7,882 nucleotides of DNA from Anaerolineae bacterium. GTDB taxonomy: Bacteria > Chloroflexota > Anaerolineae > Aggregatilineales > Phototrophicaceae. The notes beneath the pieces are model-generated. The model was not told the DNA's origin. It saw nothing but the letters and a program-made list of their open reading frames with translations, and did no database searches. Made by a program: the position numbers and the translations under genes. Within the stretch, counting starts at the first letter, position 1. Every line of letters begins with the position of its first letter. Shown one piece after another: positions 1 to 5,944 of this stretch. The stretch is taken from NCBI GenBank assembly GCA_020848855.1, contig JADLHH010000496.1, forward strand, positions 1-7,882. Direction: 5' to 3'.

Positions 1-337
1 CGGCGCGTTCGCGGGCGGGCGTTTCGTTGGTGTTCGCCACCAGCACGTTGTAGCCTTCCTGCCAGAAGACTTCTTCCGCGCCCTGGAAAATTTCGGAGAA
101 ATACGGGTTGGTGATGTCCGGCACGACACAGCCGACCATCAGGGTGCGGTTGGTCACGAGTGTGCGCGCGGCGCGGTTGGGGCGGTAGCCCAGGCGCGTG
201 GCGACTTCGCGCACGTATTCGCGGGTCTCGTCGCTGATGCGCCCCGTGCCGTTGATCACGCGCGAGACGGTCATCATCGAAACACCGGCTTCGCGCGCAA
301 CATCTTCGATTGTGACCCGCTGGTGTCGTTTTGGCAT
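1..337 (-). CDS. LacI-family transcriptional repressor, N-terminal part (C-terminus outside the window)
   Basis: This is the DNA-binding end of a LacI/GalR-family regulator, read leftward from an ATG at 337-335; 112 complete codons are visible before the window ends. Residues about 8-30 form the family helix-turn-helix, with T-I-E-D-V-A-R-E-A-G-V-S then T-V-S-R-V-I-N-G. Residues about 52-62 give the hinge-helix pattern (L-G-Y-R-P-N-R-A-A-R-T-L), and the ligand-binding domain begins with V-G-C-V-V-P-D-I-T-N-P-Y-F. In LacI, residues just after the V-S of the recognition helix read the operator; here they are M21-M22. Proteins of this family bind a palindrome with a central CG and release it on binding a sugar or sugar derivative. 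Divergent placement from the importer operon and three matching palindromes between them suggest it controls that operon and itself. A weak GGCAGG lies upstream of the start. The ligand cannot be predicted from this part. Confidence 0.95.
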   Translation of the reverse strand, partial: MPKRHQRVTIEDVAREAGVSMMTVSRVINGTGRISDETREYVREVATRLGYRPNRAARTLVTNRTLMVGCVVPDITNPYFSEIFQGAEEVFWQEGYNVLVANTNETPARERA

Positions 338-384
338 TCTGCGCCTGCCGGGGGACGATCACGATTCAGAGATTCACAATTGAG

Positions 385-396
385 GTTAACGCTAAC
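385..396. promoter_or_regulatory. Operator-like palindrome O1 (imperfect)
   Basis: The sequence GTTAACGCTAAC differs by one base from the perfect palindrome GTTAGCGCTAAC found at the two other sites. It lies about 48 bp upstream of the LacI-family start codon, inside the predicted leader of that gene. A LacI-family protein bound here could block its own transcription or act as an auxiliary site for looping. The central CG and TTA/TAA half-sites fit the family's usual operators. Binding is inferred. Confidence 0.7.
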
Positions 397-478
397 TCAG
401 GAAACGGGTATACGCAAGCATTCGGCATCCCGATTTGTCGATTCTATCCGAAATTCACGGCTGAGCCAGCCAGAGTTA

Positions 479-507
479 TTGACAGATTGGGGAGATAATT
501 CTAAGAT
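479..507 (+). promoter_or_regulatory. Candidate sigma-70-type promoter for the importer operon
   Basis: A perfect -35 box TTGACA (479-484) is followed after 17 bp by TAAGAT (502-507), which matches four of six bases of the -10 consensus. Initiation would fall near 513-515, leaving operators O2 and O3 downstream of the start. It is the best plus-strand match I found in the intergenic region. Chloroflexi promoters are less well characterised than those of E. coli, so this is a consensus match only. Confidence 0.5.
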
Positions 508-534
508 TATATCAGTATGAGACGTTTTTGTTTG
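506..534 (-). promoter_or_regulatory. Candidate promoter for the LacI-family gene, overlapping the operon promoter
   Basis: Read on the minus strand, TATAAT (511-506) is a perfect -10 box. The hexamer 17 bp upstream of it is CAAACA (534-529), which matches only three of six -35 positions. The -10 box overlaps the -10 of the opposite-strand promoter, so polymerases on the two strands would compete. Operator O2 sits immediately upstream and O1 about 100 bp downstream of the predicted start. Confidence 0.4.
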
Positions 535-540
535 CATAAA

Positions 541-558
541 TGAGTTAGCGCTAACTTA
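541..558. promoter_or_regulatory. Operator-like palindrome O2 (perfect core)
   Basis: The core GTTAGCGCTAAC (544-555) is a perfect 12-bp palindrome with partly symmetrical flanks (TGA on the left, TTA on the right). It starts about 27 bp downstream of the predicted plus-strand transcription start and just upstream of the predicted minus-strand -35 box, so one bound repressor could affect both divergent genes. This is the best candidate for the main operator. Confidence 0.8.
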
Positions 559-660
559 GTTTGACGATAGACAGCTTTTTCAGGAACCCACACAAAATAA
601 GCCTGTTTGTCCGAACCGTTCCGGGGTGATGGTCATCAGAAACCCGGATTGACGACTCGC

Positions 661-675
661 TGAGTTAGCGCTAAC
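661..675. promoter_or_regulatory. Operator-like palindrome O3 (perfect core)
   Basis: The same core GTTAGCGCTAAC occurs at 664-675, preceded by the same TGA as O2, so 15 bases are identical between the two sites. It lies exactly 120 bp from O2 and about 100 bp upstream of the binding-protein start codon, within the transcribed leader. It may act as a roadblock or as the second anchor of a DNA loop. Confidence 0.78.
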
Positions 676-773
676 CCTACCACCCGCCTGGAGGAAGGAG
701 TCAGCCCACCCCGCGAACCCTTGCGTGAAGCACCAATCGACAGATTTGGTTCACATATCTTTGGAGAAATCAA

Positions 774-2672
774 ATGTCTAATAAACGTTTTGTTTTGCTG
801 CTCGCCGCACTCTGTACCGTCTTCCTGCTCTCCGGCGTCGTCGTGCTGGCGCAGGACATGGCATACAACGAAGCCCCGATGCTGGCGGAAAGGGTCGCAG
901 CGGGCGAGCTTCCACCGGTCGAGGAACGACTCCCGGCGAATCCGCGCGTGGTCGAGCCGGTTGACAGCGTCGGCGTTTACGGCGGCGTCTGGCATCGCGC
1001 CTGGCGCGGCATCAACGACTTCCACGCCTTCGGTCGCATCATTTACGACGCGGTTCTGCGTTGGCCGCGCGATCCGGCTGACCCGGTGCAGCCCGGTCTG
1101 GCGGATGAGTGGTCGTTCAGCGACGACGGCAAAGCCCTGACCCTGCACTTCCGCGAGGGGCTGAAGTGGTCGGACGGCGTCCCGTTCACGGTTGACGACG
1201 TGATCTTCTGGTGGGAAGCCATCGAAACCGATCCGAACATCACGGCTGCGGTTCACGGCGAGTGGATGGTCGGTGGCGAGCCGATGACGCTCGAAAAAGT
1301 TGACGACAACACCATCACGCTGCATTTCGCCGCCCCCAACGGCTTGGCGGAAACGGTCGGTCTGGCGTTCCACGGCAACAACTGGCCGCTGGGCTTCGAG
1401 CGCTTCGGCTTCTATTCGCCCAAGCACTATCTGGAGCAGTTCCATCCGGCGTTCAGCGATACCGGCAGCTACGAGCTGTTTGAAGAAAAAGCCAGCGACT
1501 ACAACGTCGATAAGCCGATGATGACCGCATGGACGATCACGCAGTACGAACCCGGCACGACGCTGATGGTCGCCGAGCGCAACCCGTACTATTATGCGGT
1601 TGACCCTGAAGGCAACCAGCTTCCGTACATTGACAAGGTGTACTTCCACTTCGTCGAAGACGTGAACGGCGTGAACGCGATGGGCGTCGCCGGTGACCTG
1701 AGTATGCAGGCGCGCGCCATCGACCTGGCGCAGTACCCGGTTTACCAGGACAACGCCGAAGCGGGCAACTATCACATGCTGCTGTGGCCGCAGGCGCAGG
1801 CTTCCGCCATGACGCTGTGGTTCAACCAGAGCTTCGCGGACGACAACTACCGCAATCTGTTCCAGGATATCCGCTTCCGCCGCGCGATGTCGGTCGCCAT
1901 CGACCGCGAGCAGATCAATCAGGTGGCGTTCCTGGGGCAAGGCTTCCCGCAGACGATCACCGTCGTGCCAGATTCGCCGTACTATGACCCCGAAATCGCT
2001 AATGTCGACGGCGACTACAACCCGGAGCAGGCGGTTGCCCTGCTGGACGAAATCGGTCTGGCGAAGGGCGGCGACGGCTACTATACGTTCGCTGACGGCA
2101 CGCCAATCGTGCTGGAAATCGAAACCTCGCTGACGGCGACCGGCTCGGCGGACGCGCTCGAACTGATCTCGCAGTGGTGGAACGATGTCGGCATCAAGAA
2201 CGAAGTGCAGGTCGAAACCCGCGACGCCTACTGGCCGCGCGCGACCGCCAACGAAGTGATGGTGGCGACGTGGACGACGGATCGCGGTCTGGTGCCGATG
2301 GTCGACCCGATCTACCAGTTCCCGTTTGACGAGCGCTCGTGGATGGCTCCGGCATTCGGCATCTGGTACAAGAGCGGCGGCACGGACGGCATCGAGCCGA
2401 CCGATGAATTCAAGGCGGTGATGGCGCTGTACGACGAGTACAAGGTCACGACCGACCCCGCCCGCCAGCTTGAAATCGGCAAGGAAATCGTGCGCATGTC
2501 CACGACGCAGTTGTGGACAATCGGAACGGTTGGCGGCGTGCCGAACCCGGTAGTCGTCAAGAACAACTTCATGAACGTGATGGAAAACCATACTGCCGAC
2601 TGGATCATCTTCACGCCCGGCACGATGGATCCCGCTCAGTTCTACTTCACGGATGGCGCAGCCAACCAGTAA
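774..2672 (+). CDS. ABC transporter extracellular solute-binding protein, family 5 (SBP_bac_5)
   Basis: This 632-residue protein is the substrate receptor of the importer encoded downstream. The start ATG has a GGAG 7 nt upstream (763-766). Residues 1-26 look like a signal peptide: S-N-K-R, then a hydrophobic stretch, then V-L-A before Q27. There is no proper lipobox, because C14 is preceded by leucine. The mature part has family-5 hallmarks: a D-P-V-Q-P-G-L-A-D-E-W-S-F-S-D-D-G strand, then residues about 124-150 with L-H-F-R-E-G-L-K-W-S-D-G-V-P-F-T-V-D-D-V, and later R-F-R-R-A-M-S-V-A-I-D-R-E. Family-5 proteins bind peptides, nickel chelates or, in several bacteria, oligosaccharides. The LacI regulator and lyase-like neighbour favour an oligosaccharide here. 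At 632 residues it is longer than E. coli DppA or OppA (about 535-545). It is the first gene of the operon, and a hairpin follows its stop codon. The exact ligand is unknown. Confidence 0.93.
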   Translation: MSNKRFVLLLAALCTVFLLSGVVVLAQDMAYNEAPMLAERVAAGELPPVEERLPANPRVVEPVDSVGVYGGVWHRAWRGINDFHAFGRIIYDAVLRWPRDPADPVQPGLADEWSFSDDGKALTLHFREGLKWSDGVPFTVDDVIFWWEAIETDPNITAAVHGEWMVGGEPMTLEKVDDNTITLHFAAPNGLAETVGLAFHGNNWPLGFERFGFYSPKHYLEQFHPAFSDTGSYELFEEKASDYNVDKPMMTAWTITQYEPGTTLMVAERNPYYYAVDPEGNQLPYIDKVYFHFVEDVNGVNAMGVAGDLSMQARAIDLAQYPVYQDNAEAGNYHMLLWPQAQASAMTLWFNQSFADDNYRNLFQDIRFRRAMSVAIDREQINQVAFLGQGFPQTITVVPDSPYYDPEIANVDGDYNPEQAVALLDEIGLAKGGDGYYTFADGTPIVLEIETSLTATGSADALELISQWWNDVGIKNEVQVETRDAYWPRATANEVMVATWTTDRGLVPMVDPIYQFPFDERSWMAPAFGIWYKSGGTDGIEPTDEFKAVMALYDEYKVTTDPARQLEIGKEIVRMSTTQLWTIGTVGGVPNPVVVKNNFMNVMENHTADWIIFTPGTMDPAQFYFTDGAANQ

Positions 2673-2683
2673 CTGAAGAAACG

Positions 2684-2718
2684 GTGACGGGGGCGGGTTT
2701 AGCTTCTGCCCCCGTCAC
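2684..2718 (+). other. GC-rich stem-loop between the binding-protein and permease genes
   Basis: Arms GTGACGGGGGC (2684-2694) and GCCCCCGTCAC (2708-2718) are perfect 11-bp complements around a 13-nt spacer. Wobble pairs could close the loop further. The hairpin begins 11 nt after the binding-protein stop and is not followed by a U-run, so it is a poor intrinsic terminator. Hairpins at this position in importer operons, as in malE-malF, protect the upstream mRNA and help make binding protein in excess over the membrane subunits. That role is inferred here. Confidence 0.75.
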
Positions 2719-2742
2719 GGTCAGATTCGCAGCGGTTTCTTC

Positions 2743-2748
2743 AGGAGG
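2743..2748 (+). promoter_or_regulatory. Strong ribosome-binding site deciding the DppB-type start
   Basis: AGGAGG ends 5 nt before the ATG at 2754 but only 2 nt before the in-frame GTG at 2751. This spacing favours the ATG, giving a protein that begins M-L-T-Y-V-V-R-R, the usual start for this permease family. Confidence 0.8.
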
Positions 2749-2753
2749 TTGTG

Positions 2754-3737
2754 ATGCTCACCTACGTTGTCAGGCGCGTCCTGGCAATGATCCCGATGCT
2801 GTTCATCATCTCGTTCATCTCGTTCACGATCATTCAGCTCCCGCCGGGCGACTTTCTCAATACGCTGCAAGCGGCACAGGGAACCAGCGGCGGCGGCATG
2901 TCCGACGAGACCGCCCAGCTTCTGCGCGAGCGATACGGGCTGGACGAGCCGTTCATGTCGCAGTACGTCAAATGGATTTCCGGCTTTCCGAGGGGCGACT
3001 TCGGCTGGTCGTTCGAATGGTCGACAGATGTGTGGTCGCTGATCAGCGACCGCATCTGGTACACGATCCTGCTGGGGGCGGCGTCGATTGTCATCATGGT
3101 GATCCTGGCGATCCCCATCGGCATCTATTCGGCGACGCACCAGTATTCGATTGGCGACACACTGCTGTCGGCGGTCGCTTTTCTGGGTTTGTCCGTCCCC
3201 GGCTTCCTGCTGGCGCTCATCTGGATATACATCGGCGGCATTCTGCTGCGGTGGGATGTGATCGGCAGCCAGTCGCCGCAGTTCGCCAACCAGCCGGAAA
3301 GCCTGGCGAAAGCGTGGGATTTCTTCCTGCACCTGTGGCCCGCCGCCATCATTCTGGGGCTGGCGAGCACGGCGCAGTTGATGCGCATCATGCGCAATGG
3401 AATGCTCGACGTGCTGAACCAGCAGTACGTGACGACCGCGCGCGCCAAAGGCTTGAAAGAGCGCATCGTCATCAACCGCTACGTGGTACGGGCGGCGCTC
3501 AACCCGGTAGTGAGCGTGGTGGCGCTCGAAATTCCCAAGATCATCTCGTCATCGATCCTGATCGGCGTGGTGCTGTCGGTGCCGACGACCGGACCGATGT
3601 TCCTGCGCGCGCTGCAAAGCCAGGACATGTTCGTCGCCGGGACGTTCCTGCTGCTGATGTCGCTGATGCTGCTGATTGCCAACCTGATCGCCGATCTCGT
3701 GCTGGCGTGGCTTGACCCGAGGATCGTGTACTCATGA
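2754..3737 (+). CDS. ABC transporter permease, DppB/OppB type
   Basis: This 327-residue integral membrane protein is one of the two subunits that form the transport channel. Its first residues, M-L-T-Y-V-V-R-R-V-L, lead into a first membrane helix (about residues 9-28) that ends at the P-P-G-D motif typical of DppB/OppB proteins. A soluble stretch (about 30-95) carries R-Y-G-L-D-E-P, and five more hydrophobic segments follow. The cytoplasmic coupling loop that contacts the ATPases reads Y-V-T-T-A-R-A-K-G-L, followed by the family's N-P-V-V-S-V region, and the protein ends with the typical D-P-R-I-V-Y. Its stop overlaps the start of the next permease by four bases (ATGA), so the two are probably translationally coupled. 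The family label 'peptide/nickel' describes the fold and does not fix the substrate. Confidence 0.95.
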   Translation: MLTYVVRRVLAMIPMLFIISFISFTIIQLPPGDFLNTLQAAQGTSGGGMSDETAQLLRERYGLDEPFMSQYVKWISGFPRGDFGWSFEWSTDVWSLISDRIWYTILLGAASIVIMVILAIPIGIYSATHQYSIGDTLLSAVAFLGLSVPGFLLALIWIYIGGILLRWDVIGSQSPQFANQPESLAKAWDFFLHLWPAAIILGLASTAQLMRIMRNGMLDVLNQQYVTTARAKGLKERIVINRYVVRAALNPVVSVVALEIPKIISSSILIGVVLSVPTTGPMFLRALQSQDMFVAGTFLLLMSLMLLIANLIADLVLAWLDPRIVYS

Positions 3738-4924
3738 TCGATAATCCCAAGACGCTTGAAGAACAGTCCGGCGAGCTGCGCGACCTGTACCGCGAGCTGG
3801 CGGAACGCGCCGACGCCCGCGCCATCGGCAACGATGTGCAGGGGCTGACGGAGGAAGAAGCCCGCTTCGCCGCCTCGCAGTGGACGATGATCTGGCGGCG
3901 CTTCCGGCGCAACAAGGCGGCGATGCTCGGCGGCGTGATCGTGCTGTTCTACTACGTGGTCGCGGCGTTCGGCAATTTCGTTGCCCCATACGGGCTGACG
4001 ACGCGCTTCGCCCAGCAGATTTACCTGCCGCCCCAGCCGATCCACCTGCTCGACGAGGGACAGCTTCGCCCGTTCGTGTTCAAGTTCAACACCGAATTCG
4101 ATGACAAGCTACAGCGGGTTTACGTGGTGAGCGACGAAAAAATCTACTTAGAATTCTTTGCGCACGGCGAGTCTTACAAACTTTTCGGCTTGATCGACAC
4201 CGACATCCACCTGTTTCAAGCGCCGGGCGGCATCGTAAGCATTCTGGGAACCGACCGGCAGGGGCGCGACATGTTCTCGCGGATCGTGCTGGGCAGCCAG
4301 CTTTCGCTGACGATTGGACTGGTCGGCGTGATTCTGAGCCTCGTTCTCGGCACAATTCTGGGCATCACCTCCGGCTACTTCGGCGGGCTGGTCGATGAAG
4401 GCATCCAGCGGCTGATCGAGATCGTGCGCGCCTTCCCGTCGATTCCGCTGTGGATGGCGTTATCGGCTGCCGTCCCTGCCTCGTGGTCGCAGATTCAGAC
4501 CTACTTCGCCATCACACTGATCCTGTCGCTGATCGGCTGGACGTGGCTGGCGCGGCAGCTTCGCGGGCTGGTGCTGTCGCTGCGCCAGAGCGATTACGTG
4601 ATGGCGGCGAAGCTCGCCGGGGCGAGCGACTGGCGCATCATCTTCAAACACCTGATTCCGGCGACCATCGGGCAGATCATCGTGGTGGCGACGCTGTCGC
4701 TGCCGGCAATGATCCTGGCGGAGACGGCGCTGAGCTTCCTCGGCTTGGGCTTGCGCCCGCCGACGACCAGTTGGGGCGTGCTGCTTCAGGAAGTGCAGAA
4801 TTTGCAATCGCTGGCGCTGTATCCCTGGGTATTCTCGCCCGCCATCGTGATCGTCATCGTCATTCTGGCGTTCAGCTTTCTGGGCGACGGTCTGCGCGAC
4901 GCATCCGACCCGTACACGATCTGA
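3734..4924 (+). CDS. ABC transporter permease, DppC/OppC type with enlarged extracytoplasmic loop
   Basis: This 396-residue partner permease is longer than E. coli DppC (about 300). The cytoplasmic N-terminus (about residues 1-60) includes W-R-R-F-R-R-N-K-A-A just before membrane helix 1 (about 64-84). A loop of about 80 residues follows, with E-F-F-A-H-G-E-S-Y-K-L-F-G-L-I-D-T-D-I (140-158). I recall this motif from other long OppC-type permeases, so it is probably a subfamily domain. Next come G-T-D-R-Q-G-R-D (172-179), always present in DppC proteins, then five more helices. The ATPase-coupling loop is D-Y-V-M-A-A-K-L-A-G-A-S (287-298). A GAGG lies 11 nt before the ATG. The codons for about residues 134-155 are unusually A+T-rich (tta, ctt, tct) compared with the rest of the gene. 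The next ATPase gene starts 8 nt downstream. Confidence 0.95.
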   Translation: MIDNPKTLEEQSGELRDLYRELAERADARAIGNDVQGLTEEEARFAASQWTMIWRRFRRNKAAMLGGVIVLFYYVVAAFGNFVAPYGLTTRFAQQIYLPPQPIHLLDEGQLRPFVFKFNTEFDDKLQRVYVVSDEKIYLEFFAHGESYKLFGLIDTDIHLFQAPGGIVSILGTDRQGRDMFSRIVLGSQLSLTIGLVGVILSLVLGTILGITSGYFGGLVDEGIQRLIEIVRAFPSIPLWMALSAAVPASWSQIQTYFAITLILSLIGWTWLARQLRGLVLSLRQSDYVMAAKLAGASDWRIIFKHLIPATIGQIIVVATLSLPAMILAETALSFLGLGLRPPTTSWGVLLQEVQNLQSLALYPWVFSPAIVIVIVILAFSFLGDGLRDASDPYTI

Positions 4925-4932
4925 GGCAGCGC

Positions 4933-5940
4933 ATGAACCCGGACAATATTCTGGAAATTGACGACCTGGAAGTGCATTTCCGCACGCTCGACGGCATCGT
5001 GCGCGGCGTCAACGGCGTGACGCTCAACATCCGCCGGGGCGAAACGCTCGGCGTGGTGGTGGAATCGGGCTGCGGCAAGAGCGTGACTGCCCACAGCATC
5101 CTGCGGCTGCTGCCCAAGCGCATTGCCTCGATCCCGCGCGGCGCAATCCACTTCCGGCGGCGCGGCGGCGAGGAAGTCAACCTGGTGGCGATGGACCCGA
5201 CCGGAACGCAGATGCGCGACATTCGCGGCAACGAAATCGCCATGATCTTTCAGGAGCCGATGACCTCGCTCTCGCCGATGCACACCATCGGCGACCAGAT
5301 CACCGAGGCGATCATCCTGCACCAGCAGGTCGATAAGGTCGAGGCGGAGGATCGGGCGGTTGCCATGCTGGAAGCGGTGCGCATCGGCAACGCCCGCGAA
5401 TTCATCCATTCGTACCCACACCAGTATTCCGGCGGGATGCGCCAGCGCGCCATGATTGCGATGGCGCTGTCGTGCAACCCGTCGCTGCTGATCGCCGACG
5501 AGCCGACGACCGCGCTCGACGTGACGATACAGGCGCAGATTCTCGACCTGATGCGCAAGCTGCAGGAAGATTTCGCGTCGGCGATCATGATGATCACCCA
5601 CAACCTGGGCGTGATCAACGAGACGGCTGACCGCATCGCCGTGATGTACCTCGGCAAAATCGTCGAGGTGGCGGAGCGGCGGACGCTGCTCAAGCGCCCG
5701 GCGCACCCCTACACCATCGGGCTGCTGCAATCTGTCCCGTCGATGGGCGACGAAACCCGCTCGCGGCTGCACCCGGTTCCGGGCATCATCCCCGACCCGT
5801 TCAACGCGCCGAAGGGCTGCGCCTTCATCGACCGCTGCCCGGTCAAGCAGAAGAAAGCCGCCTGCAACAGCAGCGTGCCGCTGGTGGAAGTCGAGCCGGA
5901 TCACTGGGTGCGCTGCACGCTTTATACGGAAACGGCATAG
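4933..5940 (+). CDS. ABC transporter ATP-binding protein, DppD/OppD type, with altered Walker A
   Basis: This 335-residue cytoplasmic ATPase should pair with the next protein to power the importer. The ATG at 4933 has GAGG 6 nt upstream, overlapping the preceding stop; longer in-frame extensions only run through the permease gene. Motifs: Walker A V-E-S-G-C-G-K-S (43-50), where the first residue should be glycine; Q-loop Q107; signature Y-S-G-G-M-R-Q-R (165-172), normal for DppD; Walker B ending D189-E190; D-loop A-L-D; switch histidine H223, followed by N224 where the family usually has D. The C-terminal OppD/DppD tail contains H-P-Y-T and four cysteines (C296, C302, C311, C328). Equivalent cysteines bind a 4Fe-4S cluster in the mycobacterial OppD structure, as I recall. 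The V43 change could reduce ATP hydrolysis at one of the two sites, or could be a base-calling error. Confidence 0.95.
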   Translation: MNPDNILEIDDLEVHFRTLDGIVRGVNGVTLNIRRGETLGVVVESGCGKSVTAHSILRLLPKRIASIPRGAIHFRRRGGEEVNLVAMDPTGTQMRDIRGNEIAMIFQEPMTSLSPMHTIGDQITEAIILHQQVDKVEAEDRAVAMLEAVRIGNAREFIHSYPHQYSGGMRQRAMIAMALSCNPSLLIADEPTTALDVTIQAQILDLMRKLQEDFASAIMMITHNLGVINETADRIAVMYLGKIVEVAERRTLLKRPAHPYTIGLLQSVPSMGDETRSRLHPVPGIIPDPFNAPKGCAFIDRCPVKQKKAACNSSVPLVEVEPDHWVRCTLYTETA

Positions 5941-5944
5941 CGCC

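Larger units (their letters stand above)
338..773. promoter_or_regulatory. Divergent intergenic control region between the LacI-family gene and the importer operon
   Basis: This 436-bp stretch has no convincing gene and is clearly richer in A+T than the flanking coding DNA, especially around 475-600. It contains three operator-like palindromes and one promoter-like element on each strand, listed separately. The plus-strand leader from the proposed start (about 513-515) to the first ATG would be about 260 nt, which is long. Short open frames overlapping it have no ribosome-binding site or family resemblance and are not called. Confidence 0.8.

Noticed and set aside
198..520. Small plus-strand open frames at 198-383 and 323-520
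   Set aside because: They run through the opposite strand of the LacI-family gene and the operator/promoter region, with no ribosome-binding site or recognisable protein.
621..647. Leader hairpin formed by CCGGG/CCCGG and TGATG/CATCA
   Set aside because: The inner stem has a 2-nt loop and the outer stem is offset by an asymmetric bulge. It is weak, has no U-run, and is likely by chance in this composition.
649..677. Second plus-strand promoter (TTGACG, 17 bp, TAACCC) overlapping operator O3
   Set aside because: The -35 box is good but the -10 hexamer is poor, and its bases are explained by the operator palindrome. It could be reconsidered if transcripts start near 684.
636..2591. Long minus-strand open frame (651 codons) opposite the binding-protein gene
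   Set aside because: It mirrors the codon pattern of a clearly recognisable family-5 protein in GC-rich DNA, is rich in R, H, V and D, and shows no known domain. It is a shadow frame.
2684..2718. Intrinsic transcription terminator after the binding-protein gene
   Set aside because: No U-run follows the stem, and the downstream genes are needed for a working importer. It is kept as a stem-loop with a different likely role.
2513..3715. Plus-strand 400-codon frame overlapping the binding-protein end and DppB-type gene
   Set aside because: It is out of frame with two well-supported genes and has low-complexity R/A/G/H composition, with no ribosome-binding site.
4450..4932. N-terminal extension of the DppD-type ATPase
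   Set aside because: It would run through the end of the DppC-type gene in another frame. The ATG at 4933 has a ribosome-binding site and gives the normal family N-terminus.
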